From Clostridia bacterium (lineage in GTDB: Bacteria > Bacillota > Clostridia > Saccharofermentanales > Saccharofermentanaceae), in the NCBI GenBank assembly GCA_016287245.1, contig JAEEWG010000007.1, positions 1 to 64,000 on the forward strand: a stretch of 64,000 nucleotides of DNA. The letters are read 5' to 3'. Position 1 is the stretch's first letter; each line of letters begins with the position of its first letter. A model generated the notes under the pieces. It searched no databases and was not told the origin of the DNA. It saw only the letters and a program-made list of their open reading frames with translations. This document shows, one piece after another, positions 1-7,254 of the stretch. The position numbers and the translations under genes are program-made.

Positions 1-2
1 AG

Positions 3-74
3 CTCTGTGCAGATACATTCCCTAAACTGAGAAGCATTGCGCTAGAACAGTTGGCGCTGATGAAGGCGGCATAG
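3..74 (+). CDS. C-terminal tail of an upstream gene (partial)
   Basis: The third forward frame is open from the window edge and ends at a TAG at 72-74. It encodes about 23 residues ending in LEQLALMKAA. The composition is helix-like and coding-like, while the other two forward frames stop within 30 bases. The protein cannot be identified from this fragment. This is a plausible gene end, not a proven one. Confidence 0.4.
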   Translation, partial: LCADTFPKLRSIALEQLALMKAA

Positions 75-146
75 TCAGACAGAGAATATGCAGGTTTTTG
101 AATTTACACACAAATATGGACTTGACCTGGCTATTTGAAAAATGCG

Positions 147-292
147 CGATTCCCCATGACCTCCCCCGCATGGGGATTCGTATATTCTTTGATTTCCCAT
201 GAAGATTTTCCTCTTTTTCGGCATGGGAATCTTTAGGAACACTCTTTTCCCATGATTTCCTCTTCCAGTTCAGGGCAGAAAAGGCATGGGAA
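147..292. repeat. three tandem CCCATG/CATGGG inverted repeats
   Basis: Three successive imperfect hairpins share a CCCATG left arm and a CATGGG right arm. Arms lie at 147-158/169-180 (12 bp, one mismatch), 191-201/222-231 and 245-254/285-292. Loops differ in sequence and length (about 10, 20 and 30 nt), so only the arms are conserved. Any CCCATG can pair with any CATGGG, so alternative folds are possible. No T-run follows, so these are not ordinary terminators. They lie upstream of the GntR/ABC promoter; function is unknown. Nothing else is evident in the gene-free stretch 75-344. Confidence 0.75.
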
Positions 293-344
293 TCCTTAAA
301 TATACGGACATAGCTTTGGAAAACTCAGTCTTTTGTAAAAGGTG

Positions 345-390
345 TTGACACGGAAGACAAATCGTATTATTGTACTAATCAAGTAGTACA
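345..390 (+). promoter_or_regulatory. promoter and operator of the GntR/ABC operon
   Basis: A consensus -35 box TTGACA lies at 345-350, with a weak -10 (TATTGT) at 368-373 after a 17-base spacer. Directly overlapping the -10 and start region is a perfect 7-bp inverted repeat, TGTACTA at 371-377 and TAGTACA at 384-390, separated by six bases. The position is that expected of a repressor site. The first gene of the operon encodes a YtrA-like GntR protein, so autoregulation is the likely reading. Confidence 0.75.
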
Positions 391-449
391 GATTCGAAAG
401 AGGTTATTCTCCTTTTCGAAAAGATCCTTTCAAGTCAGGAGGTAAGAAC

Positions 450-818
450 ATGCCGTGGGCATTTAAAGAAAACCGGCCGATCTTCCAGCAGATCTACGAC
501 ATGATCGTGATCCGCATCTTAAACGGGACATACCCGATGGGCGGTAAGCTTCCTTCTGTGCGCGAAATGGCCGAGGAGGCGGGCGTGAATCCGAATACGA
601 TGCAAAGAGCAATGTCTCAGTTGGAAGATACAGGACTTGCGATCACGAACCGCACCAGCGGACGTATCGTCACTACAGACGAGGAGCTGCTAAAGAGAAT
701 CAAGCGGGAATATGCTGTGGCCGCAGTAGAAGATTTCCTGCAGGAGATGGGAAAACTCGGGATGTCGCAGGAGGATGCGGTCTCCCTGATCCAGGATATC
801 GGAGGTGAAAAGAAATGA
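450..818 (+). CDS. GntR-family (YtrA-like) transcriptional regulator
   Basis: This 122-residue protein has an N-terminal winged helix (about 10-75) with the GntR pattern IFQQIYDMI...GGKLPSVREMAEEAGVNP followed by NTMQRAMSQLEDTGL. Only a short helical tail of about 45 residues follows, which is typical of the YtrA subfamily rather than the large FadR or HutC types. These repressors usually sit in front of an ABC exporter and control it. Here the next ATPase gene overlaps by four bases (ATGA). The start at 450 has an AGGAGG ribosome site at 437-442. Its likely target is the inverted repeat at 371-390. Confidence 0.9.
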   Translation: MPWAFKENRPIFQQIYDMIVIRILNGTYPMGGKLPSVREMAEEAGVNPNTMQRAMSQLEDTGLAITNRTSGRIVTTDEELLKRIKREYAVAAVEDFLQEMGKLGMSQEDAVSLIQDIGGEKK

Positions 819-1537
819 ATGATCTGCTCAAGATTAATAACCTGACCCGAACCTACGGGAAAAAGAAGGTCTTAGACGGGCTCGATCTGACGATCGGAAC
901 CGGAAAGATCGTCGGGCTCCTCGCACCGAACGGAGAAGGAAAGACGACATTTTTCCGCCTCATGATGGGCCTTCTGACGAAAACTGACGGAACCATTCTG
1001 ATCGACGGACAGGAGCCGTCCGAAGTGACGAACAGTTATGTAAGTTATCTTCCGGACCATTATATTCTGGGGTCATTCCATTCGATCCGCGGTGCGATGA
1101 AGCACATGAAGAAATACTTCTCGGATTTCGACGAGGAAAAAGCACTTTCTCTCATGAAGCGCCTGAAGTTTAAACCGAATCAGCGCCTGGCCTCCCTTTC
1201 GAAAGGACAGAAAGAGCAGGTACAGCTGATCCTGTTCCTCAGCAGAAAAGCAAAGCTCTATCTTCTCGATGAGCCTCTGGCGGCGGTCGATCCGGCCACG
1301 AGAGATTTCATCGTCCAGACGATTCTCGGATCTTTTGGCGAAGAGAATACGGTCATCATCAGCACGCACGTCGTCCTGGATATCGAACTGATCCTCGATG
1401 AAGTGGTCATGCTGAAGAACGGAAAAGTACATCTTCAGGGAGAAGCGGATGACCTTCGTTCCAAGTACGGAATGACCATCAACGACATCTTTAAGGAGGA
1501 GTTCCGTTTTGTGGAAGGAGGCAGTGAAAATGAGTGA
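815..1537 (+). CDS. ABC transporter ATP-binding protein
   Basis: This 240-residue nucleotide-binding subunit probably energises the membrane protein encoded next. Walker A is APNGEGKTT (37-45), with Ala where Gly is usual; the LSKGQ signature is at 128-132 and Walker B LYLLDEP at 148-154. The switch His lies in IISTHV. The small ATPase beside a YtrA-like regulator and a six-helix-type membrane protein matches antibiotic or cell-envelope-stress export systems of Firmicutes. The substrate cannot be told. It overlaps the regulator by 4 bases and the permease by 8. Confidence 0.93.
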   Translation: MNDLLKINNLTRTYGKKKVLDGLDLTIGTGKIVGLLAPNGEGKTTFFRLMMGLLTKTDGTILIDGQEPSEVTNSYVSYLPDHYILGSFHSIRGAMKHMKKYFSDFDEEKALSLMKRLKFKPNQRLASLSKGQKEQVQLILFLSRKAKLYLLDEPLAAVDPATRDFIVQTILGSFGEENTVIISTHVVLDIELILDEVVMLKNGKVHLQGEADDLRSKYGMTINDIFKEEFRFVEGGSENE

Positions 1538-2405
1538 TATGGCGACCAATAAAGTACGAAATAATCTGAAAATGGGCCTGGCCGCATTTGGCGATGAGCT
1601 CAAAAGACTTCTCATCATCGGCATTATCATCCCGATCCTGCTGACGCTCCCGGCATTCGTCATGCAGAACAGGTGGGTCAAGTACGATAAGATCATCGAT
1701 AAAGCTGTGACCGGTGAATATTCTGAGGATCCCTTCAGCAATCTAACCGAAGAAGAGATGAAATTCATCGAAAAGATGGAATCTGATGAAGGATTATATC
1801 AGCTGAGATCGAGCCTGGGGCTTGCATCCTTTTTGCTTTGTGGTTTCCTGATCGCGCTCTGCATAGGGAATCTCATGAAGAACTTCTACGGGGCGCAGGC
1901 GGAGATGACGTTTGCCGTTCCCTGTAAGAAGACGGTTCTTTTTACGGCGAAGTTTCTTTCCTCTGCGCTTATTATCGAATTCGTGTTTGTCCTGTTCCAG
2001 ATACAGACGTATATGATGGACGATGGTATTGGCTGGAAGGACGGCAAATTCTACAGGATTTCATACTCCTACAAAGAGGAATTGACGGATACGATGACGA
2101 GATTTGTCCGCGAATACAGCAACATCGAGATCAATGGAATGACATTTTACTTCCTTTTGGTGATCGTGGCCTGGCTGGGCCTTGCATTCCTGCTTTCCCT
2201 GACGGGAAAACTTCAGAAATACATGGGTACGATCCCCTGTGCTATATGTATCTGCACAACTACGGTCGTTCTCTTTTTTGCGGCCGTCGCCGGGATCCTG
2301 TACGGAGATTCTTATGACAATGTGCCGCTTATGTTAACCGCGCCGGTCGTTCTGTTTGTGCTCGATCTGCTGATGATCCGGAAATACGACAGAGTGTCTT
2401 CGTAA
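1530..2405 (+). CDS. ABC-2-type membrane permease
   Basis: A 291-residue integral membrane protein. Hydrophobic segments occur near residues 25-45 (LLIIGIIIPILLTLPAF), 95-115, 145-165, 205-225, 235-260 and 265-285, with a polar loop after the first. The ATG at 1530 is preferred because GGAGG at 1517-1521 sits at the right distance and the ATG overlaps the ATPase stop; an upstream TTG in frame lacks a ribosome site. It is probably the export channel for the preceding ATPase. Sequence similarity to named ABC-2 families is not obvious by eye, so the call rests mainly on context and topology. Confidence 0.8.
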   Translation: MSDMATNKVRNNLKMGLAAFGDELKRLLIIGIIIPILLTLPAFVMQNRWVKYDKIIDKAVTGEYSEDPFSNLTEEEMKFIEKMESDEGLYQLRSSLGLASFLLCGFLIALCIGNLMKNFYGAQAEMTFAVPCKKTVLFTAKFLSSALIIEFVFVLFQIQTYMMDDGIGWKDGKFYRISYSYKEELTDTMTRFVREYSNIEINGMTFYFLLVIVAWLGLAFLLSLTGKLQKYMGTIPCAICICTTTVVLFFAAVAGILYGDSYDNVPLMLTAPVVLFVLDLLMIRKYDRVSS

Positions 2406-2468
2406 GAAGGAGCGATAAAGAATTTCACTTCCCACACCATTTGTATTATCATAAATGGGTAAGGACAG

Positions 2469-2500
2469 GTGCCTCTGCCTTCGGGTGGAGGCACTTTCCG
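2469..2500 (+). terminator. terminator-like hairpin after the ABC operon
   Basis: An 11-base arm at 2469-2479 pairs with 2484-2494 (two internal mismatches) around a stable TTCG tetraloop. Only three T residues follow, so it may be a weak or leaky terminator. It lies 64 bases past the permease stop and 29 bases before the next gene. Confidence 0.5.
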
Positions 2501-2528
2501 TATTGACAGAAACGCAGGGGGAATAGAA

Positions 2529-3266
2529 ATGGACAGGATCGTTTTCCTCGGAGATCTTCACGGGAATATCGTTGCGACGGAGGCTATGGCCGAAGAGATC
2601 AGGCGGATCGCACCGGATCAGGTATGGTTCTTAGGCGATGCCGTGGGAAAAGGACCGTCCAACATCGAGACCTGCGACTGGGCAAAAGAGCATTGCGATT
2701 TCCACCTTAAGGGGAACTGGGACGAATGGATCTGCGAGAGCTATAAACGGCGGGACGAGAAGGATAACCCGTATATCGAAGAGAACCGTTTCTATTTCGA
2801 GCAGATCGGCCTCGAAAGGCTCAACTGGCTGGATTCTCTTCCTGTAGAAGCCCGCATCCGGATAAGCGGGCTGAATCTTCGCGTGATCCACGGACGCCCG
2901 ATCGACCAGCTCTACCAGGGCTATGATCCGGACGAGAAATTTAAAGCCGGCTTTTACTCCGCGGATAAGAAGACGAAGTTCGATGGTTTCATCTGTGCGG
3001 ACAGCCACCGCCCGTATGTACGCTCCCTTTACGAAGGCTATGCCGTGAACACGGGAAGTGTCGGAAACAGTATCGGTGTCCCGCGGGCACATGCGCTTCT
3101 GGTGGAAGGGGACATCGATTCTCCGGCGATCACACCGATCCGCTTTTCGATCCTCTCTGTCCCGTACGATAACAGAAAGGCCGCAGACCTCGCGCTTAGT
3201 ACCGAAGGGCTTCCGATGAAGGATGCGTTTGCAAAAGAAGTACTAACCGGCATTTATTCAAGATAA
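2529..3266 (+). CDS. calcineurin-like metallophosphatase
   Basis: This 245-residue protein has the metallophosphoesterase signature set: FLGDLHGN (6-13), FLGDAVGKGP, KGNWD (in place of GNHD), VIHGRP and a late ADSHRP/NTGSVGN block. These residues bind a two-metal centre that hydrolyses phosphomonoesters or diesters. The late block resembles YfcE/ApaH-like cytoplasmic enzymes. I choose the ATG at 2529 because CAGGGGG lies just upstream and the GDLHGN motif is then at its usual distance from the N-terminus. It is followed 12 bases later by galactokinase, but a shared role is not evident. Confidence 0.88.
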   Translation: MDRIVFLGDLHGNIVATEAMAEEIRRIAPDQVWFLGDAVGKGPSNIETCDWAKEHCDFHLKGNWDEWICESYKRRDEKDNPYIEENRFYFEQIGLERLNWLDSLPVEARIRISGLNLRVIHGRPIDQLYQGYDPDEKFKAGFYSADKKTKFDGFICADSHRPYVRSLYEGYAVNTGSVGNSIGVPRAHALLVEGDIDSPAITPIRFSILSVPYDNRKAADLALSTEGLPMKDAFAKEVLTGIYSR

Positions 3267-3268
3267 AA

Positions 3269-3278
3269 GGGGCGCCCC
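3269..3278 (+). promoter_or_regulatory. palindrome over the galactokinase ribosome site
   Basis: The ten bases immediately before the galactokinase ATG are a perfect palindrome, GGGGCGCCCC, and contain the only purine-rich ribosome-binding candidate. The site could be masked by local self-pairing or by dimerising transcripts. An effect on translation is inference. Confidence 0.4.
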
Positions 3279-4580
3279 ATGATGATCGAAGATGTGATGA
3301 CGAAGATAAAAAACGGTGATCTCCGAAGTATTTTTGTGGAGCTTTACGGTCCGGAGGAAGAAGTTCTTTCTTATCAGAGCGACCGCTATCTTCGCGCTCT
3401 TTCGGAGTTTTCCAGGACCTTTCCCGAGACCGCATCTTCGGGAAAAGAAACGTTCCTCTTCTCCGCGCCCGGAAGAACGGAGATATGTGGAAACCACACC
3501 GACCATCAGCACGGAAGAGTGCTCGCCGCCGCCGTTGATCTCGACGCTATCGCCGTCGTTTCCGGAAATGATACACACCTGATCCGCCTTCAGTCCGAGG
3601 GATATAAAGAGGTAGAAGTGGATCTTTCCGATACTTCCCCTAAGGAAGAAGAGAAGGGCACGACCGCGTCCCTGATCCGGGGCGTCGCCGCGCAGTTCAT
3701 CTCCCGCGGGGTCGATGTGAAAGGCTTTGATGCCTATGTCACTTCCGATGTCCTTTCCGGAAGCGGGCTTTCTTCTTCTGCGGCATTTGAGGTCCTGACC
3801 GGAAACATCATAGACCATATGAGTAACGGCGGAAAGGCCGGCAGTATCGAGATCGCAAAGTACGGACAGATCGCTGAAAACAATTATTTCGGGAAGGCCA
3901 GCGGCCTTATGGACCAGATGGTCTCGTCGGTCGGCGGCTTTGTCGGGATCGACTTCGCTGACCCCCGATCCCCAAAGATAGATACTCATCAATGTGATTT
4001 AAATAAGCTCGGTTTTTCACTTATCATCACCGACACCAAAGGAAGTCATGCGGATCTTTCGGGAGAGTATTCCGCGATCCCGAAAGAGATGCAGAGCGTG
4101 GCCTCCTTCTTCGGGAAAGAATATCTCCGGGAGGTCGATGAGAAGGCGTTTTACGCAAATCTTGCCGAAATGAAAAAGACCCCCGGGATCAGCGACCGCG
4201 CGATCCTTCGAAGTGCTCACTTTTTTTCTGACGACGCGCGCGTCCCGGAAGAAGAAAAGGCTCTCGATGAAGGGGATATGAGAAGATTCCTCGACCTGGT
4301 CAATGCATCCGGTAATTCTTCGGCAGCACTTCTTCAGAATCTTTACTGCGCGGAAAGACCTGCTGATCAGGAGATCCCGCTGGCACTTCTTTTAAGCAGA
4401 AGAGTCCTGGGAGATCAGGGTGCCTGCCGCGTGCACGGCGGCGGATTTGCCGGTACGATCCAGGCCTTTGTTCCAAAGGCGAAAGTAAAAGAATACATCG
4501 GGGCACTGGAAGGCGTTTTCGGAAATGGCTCCTGCCACATCCTCCGTATCCGCCCTCGGGGCGGCATACGGGTGCTATAA
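3279..4580 (+). CDS. galK: galactokinase
   Basis: This 433-residue GHMP kinase phosphorylates galactose to galactose-1-phosphate, entering the Leloir pathway. The galactokinase signature is GRTEICGNHTDHQHG (65-79), the ATP-binding GHMP loop is GSGLSSSAA (161-169), and the probable catalytic Asp is D212 in GLMDQ. The C-terminal GGGFAGTIQAF motif is also present. It is about 40 residues longer than E. coli GalK, mainly at the N-terminus (about 58 residues before the core). No galT or galE lies in the window. Either of two adjacent ATG codons (3279, 3282) could be the start. Confidence 0.93.
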   Translation: MMIEDVMTKIKNGDLRSIFVELYGPEEEVLSYQSDRYLRALSEFSRTFPETASSGKETFLFSAPGRTEICGNHTDHQHGRVLAAAVDLDAIAVVSGNDTHLIRLQSEGYKEVEVDLSDTSPKEEEKGTTASLIRGVAAQFISRGVDVKGFDAYVTSDVLSGSGLSSSAAFEVLTGNIIDHMSNGGKAGSIEIAKYGQIAENNYFGKASGLMDQMVSSVGGFVGIDFADPRSPKIDTHQCDLNKLGFSLIITDTKGSHADLSGEYSAIPKEMQSVASFFGKEYLREVDEKAFYANLAEMKKTPGISDRAILRSAHFFSDDARVPEEEKALDEGDMRRFLDLVNASGNSSAALLQNLYCAERPADQEIPLALLLSRRVLGDQGACRVHGGGFAGTIQAFVPKAKVKEYIGALEGVFGNGSCHILRIRPRGGIRVL

Positions 4581-4585
4581 AAGGA

Positions 4586-4621
4586 GATACGCTGTCTCTT
4601 CTAAAGAAGAAACAGCGTATC
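4586..4621. terminator. bidirectional hairpin between convergent genes
   Basis: The arms GATACGCTGT (4586-4595) and ACAGCGTATC (4612-4621) pair perfectly, with further pairing TCTTCT/AGAAGA inside. It sits between galK (+) and the small minus-strand gene ending at 4632. Neither side has a clear T-run, so termination in either direction may be weak or Rho-assisted. Confidence 0.6.
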
Positions 4622-4631
4622 GGAAATCACC

Positions 4632-4805
4632 TTATAGTTTGGGTGTCTGGCTTGCATCCATGAGCTTGAATTTCTTCATACAGCTGACGGACTCTTTATT
4701 CGAACCGAAGCTGTTGGACTTTTCGAGGATCACTCCTACGAAGAGAAAACTCAGGCCGACGGATGCGATGATAGAAGCGGCATAGCATAAAAGTACGAAG
4801 ATCAT
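4632..4805 (-). CDS. 57-residue single-pass membrane protein
   Basis: A short minus-strand gene starts at ATG 4805-4803, overlapping the stop of the zinc-ribbon gene by four bases (ATGA), and stops at TAA 4634-4632. Residues 1-27 form one membrane segment rich in I, V, L and F (MIFVLLCYAASIIASVG then LSFLFVGVIL), followed by a polar tail of about 30 residues containing KKFKLMDAS. The coupling implies it is made with the zinc-ribbon membrane protein and may be its small partner. No family is recognised. Confidence 0.75.
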   Translation of the reverse strand: MIFVLLCYAASIIASVGLSFLFVGVILEKSNSFGSNKESVSCMKKFKLMDASQTPKL

Positions 4806-6046
4806 TTGGCATCCCCCTGTCTCTTTTTCGAAAAGATAAATGTTACGACGGATCTGGACAGATTGAGGTTGTCCAGCACTTTCTTAAACCTGGCAAATCC
4901 ATAGCCCATGAGACCGAGCGCGGCGGAGATCACCGCGAGACCTCCGTAGACCTCTTCATAGCCGCCGGTCTTTCTCGAAACTCTGGATACTCTTTCGGTA
5001 TACCCCATTGCGGCCGGAAGGATACCGGACTTAATGAAGAAGAAGGTCGCAAACGAAGCCAGTGCCAAGAAGGACACGCCGATCATGAGCGCGGCCAGAA
5101 GGCGGTTCCACGGGACTGTTCCGACGACCTTTCCCGTCTGTCCGTTGATGAGGAAAGTGTACGGTGTCCCCTTTTTCTCAATCGAGACGAACCACACAGG
5201 AAGAAGCGCATAAGAAGATCGGGCGAACTCTGATTTCGGGACCGATGTGACACGCTTGATCTTACGGACAGTGCCGCTTTGAATCTGGCGGAGCACCTCC
5301 TCATCGAAGAAAGCACGGGCCTTGATGGTCGCATTTCCTCTGGCATGTTTAAGATCGAGGTCCTGTATATTCGAATAAAAACCCATGAGATACGAAGAGT
5401 CGAACTCCACTTTTTCGTTGAGATGGAAAGGTTCGAGCTGCATCGTCGTCTGGTCTGCCAGGTTCTTGCAGGCCTCGACCGGAAGGTCGATAAATTCACA
5501 TTCACCATCGTAAATACGTGTCTCATGACCGACCATGAAGCGCTGTGTATCCTTGAACCAGCCCTCATAGAGGAAGTACGGCACGTAGATGCCGCGGACG
5601 ACCGAAGGCTCGGTGACCTTGAAGTATCTGGGCACGAAGAAGCCTGCTTTCAGCTGCTTTTTCACGTTGGCGACGGCTTCTTCCTTCGATACTTTAAAAG
5701 GCAGAATATAGTCCGGACGGCGCTCTTTGGCAATGCGGTTGAAGACGACGGCCGTCGAGCCGCAGTACACGCACTTGGTAGAAACTTCCGTTCCGGAGAC
5801 GATGACCTCACCGCCGCACTGGCTGCAGGTGTAGATGTGACAGTCGTAAGTCTCGCCTGTCAGTTCTTCCTCCTCGAGTGTATCCTCAAGAGCGGTGGTC
5901 TCATCTTCGTCATAGTTCAGGTAAAAATCATTCGCATCCGGTAAACTTTTCGGATCGATGATGTTGCCGCAAGAGCCGCAGACAAGCGCATCGAACCCCG
6001 GATCATACTCCATCGGGGCTCCGCACCCCGGACAATTCTTCGCCAT
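4802..6046 (-). CDS. double zinc-ribbon membrane protein (TFIIB-type ribbon)
   Basis: This 414-residue protein opens with a zinc ribbon, C5-x2-C8 and C23-x2-C26, then an acidic linker and a second ribbon, C74/C77 and C92/C95. A middle region of about 200 residues (DYILPFKVSKEEAVANVKK onward) resembles the conserved core of bacterial TFIIB-type zinc-ribbon proteins. Two membrane segments follow near 315-340 and 370-390, before a basic tail. The role in these proteins is unknown; the topology suggests a cytosolic metal-binding head on a membrane anchor. ATG 6046 is chosen for the GGAGG just upstream, over an in-frame ATG 21 bases earlier. Confidence 0.85.
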   Translation of the reverse strand: MAKNCPGCGAPMEYDPGFDALVCGSCGNIIDPKSLPDANDFYLNYDEDETTALEDTLEEEELTGETYDCHIYTCSQCGGEVIVSGTEVSTKCVYCGSTAVVFNRIAKERRPDYILPFKVSKEEAVANVKKQLKAGFFVPRYFKVTEPSVVRGIYVPYFLYEGWFKDTQRFMVGHETRIYDGECEFIDLPVEACKNLADQTTMQLEPFHLNEKVEFDSSYLMGFYSNIQDLDLKHARGNATIKARAFFDEEVLRQIQSGTVRKIKRVTSVPKSEFARSSYALLPVWFVSIEKKGTPYTFLINGQTGKVVGTVPWNRLLAALMIGVSFLALASFATFFFIKSGILPAAMGYTERVSRVSRKTGGYEEVYGGLAVISAALGLMGYGFARFKKVLDNLNLSRSVVTFIFSKKRQGDAK

Positions 6047-6071
6047 ATATCCTCCCATTCTCCCCAAAAAG

Positions 6072-6090
6072 ATTCCTTTGGCAAAGGAAT
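6072..6090 (-). promoter_or_regulatory. palindrome at the transcription start of the zinc-ribbon gene
   Basis: ATTCCTTT (6072-6079) and AAAGGAAT (6083-6090) form an 8-bp hairpin with a 3-base loop. On the minus strand a TTTTT run follows, then the ribosome site. The predicted start of transcription (about 6088) falls at the 5' edge of the hairpin, so it is either a repressor operator or a 5'-terminal mRNA stem-loop, rather than a conventional attenuator. Confidence 0.5.
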
Positions 6091-6094
6091 AACT

Positions 6095-6123
6095 ATAAGA
6101 AGCATACCATGAAATTGTGTCAA
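6095..6123 (-). promoter_or_regulatory. promoter of the zinc-ribbon gene
   Basis: On the minus strand a consensus TTGACA (6123-6118) is followed after 17 bases by TCTTAT (6100-6095, four of six matches). It reads into the gene starting at 6046. Confidence 0.7.
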
Positions 6124-6171
6124 ATATTACTGTGATTTTGGCAAAATAGAACCTTCCGGAAAAGGGATCTG

Positions 6172-7254
6172 TCAGTTCGCGCAGAAGAGAAATTCGGTGT
6201 CCCAGCTCAGCAGATGCGGGTGGTGGCGCATATAGACCTTATATTCCGGAACGATCTCCTTTATAAGAAGCGGCAGCTCGAAAAGATCCGAGCTTCTGTG
6301 GTAGCAGGACACGATCAGGGAGGGTCTGTCCCGAAGGAGGATATCCCGTCCGCCTTCGATGGCTTTTTTCTCATTTCCCTCGACATCGAGCTTGATCAGG
6401 TCGGCCCTTCTGTCCTGTAACAGTGTTACAAGTGAGGCGGCTGTAAGCTCTTCGCCCTTGCCGGCGCCTTCGGTCTCATGCACCCCGCGGCCGAGGTTTC
6501 TGGGGATAAAAGAGGTCCCGTCATGGTCAGAAATGAGTGAGCGGACACAGGATATGGTCAGATTTCGCTCTTCCCGGAGAGGTGAAACATTCTCCGAGAG
6601 CTTTCGGAAATTCCTCCTGTCCGGTTCGACGGCAATGACATCCCGGATCGTCGGGAAAAGCGAAGTATAAAGAGAAACCGTGTCTCCGTTATATGCGCCC
6701 AGGTCGATATATCTGGCCGGATCCGGAAGAGAGAAGATCTCTGAAAGTCTGGAAACAGGCGCTTCGCAGGACCGCAGCAACATATAGTCGCCCGTCAATT
6801 TATATTTTACCACACTTTCGAAGGTCTTCTTCGAAAGGTCATCTTCGAGCATCTCCTTCACATCGGACAGATCTTTTTCATGAGAAGCATAATATTCCAT
6901 ATCGAAAAGATCCGTTCCGTATACCGGGACGTCCGGAGCATAGACTTCGCACTCTCCGGCGATGCGGTCGATATTGGAAAGCACGTCCGGAAGGGATGTG
7001 CCGAAGCAGATCAGGACGATCATGTCGGGAAAGCGCTCGTGAAGGGCTTCGTAGCTCTCGACTCTGAAACCGCGGAAATACCGGTCACGCACGAATCCGC
7101 TGCTGGCGAAGACTCCGGACACGGGGATATTCCGTGAGATCAGCTGATCGAGGATCTTATCTCCGCCGTTTCCCGTCCCATAAAGAACGACCGGCTTTTG
7201 GGCGGTCGTCAGATATTGCCAGATATCGCTTTTACTGTTCATAAGCGGACTCAT
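6172..7254 (-). CDS. FkbM-family SAM-dependent methyltransferase
   Basis: This 360-residue protein has two parts. The N-terminal 130 residues contain a Rossmann-like VVLYGTGNGGDKILDQL segment, as in sugar-modifying proteins that carry a nucleotide-binding fold before an FkbM domain. The C-terminal half is an FkbM methyltransferase: IDLGAYNGDTVS binds SAM, followed by VIAVEPDRRNF, DLIKLDVEGNE and a SCYHR segment. FkbM enzymes O-methylate sugars or other small molecules; the substrate is unknown. Its ATG overlaps the stop of the GntR/FCD regulator by four bases, so the two are translated together, which is unusual. Confidence 0.88.
   Translation of the reverse strand: MSPLMNSKSDIWQYLTTAQKPVVLYGTGNGGDKILDQLISRNIPVSGVFASSGFVRDRYFRGFRVESYEALHERFPDMIVLICFGTSLPDVLSNIDRIAGECEVYAPDVPVYGTDLFDMEYYASHEKDLSDVKEMLEDDLSKKTFESVVKYKLTGDYMLLRSCEAPVSRLSEIFSLPDPARYIDLGAYNGDTVSLYTSLFPTIRDVIAVEPDRRNFRKLSENVSPLREERNLTISCVRSLISDHDGTSFIPRNLGRGVHETEGAGKGEELTAASLVTLLQDRRADLIKLDVEGNEKKAIEGGRDILLRDRPSLIVSCYHRSSDLFELPLLIKEIVPEYKVYMRHHPHLLSWDTEFLFCAN

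Noticed and set aside
147-292. CRISPR array
   Set aside because: The units are inverted repeats with short conserved arms and variable loops. There are no identical direct repeats with uniform spacers, and no cas genes.
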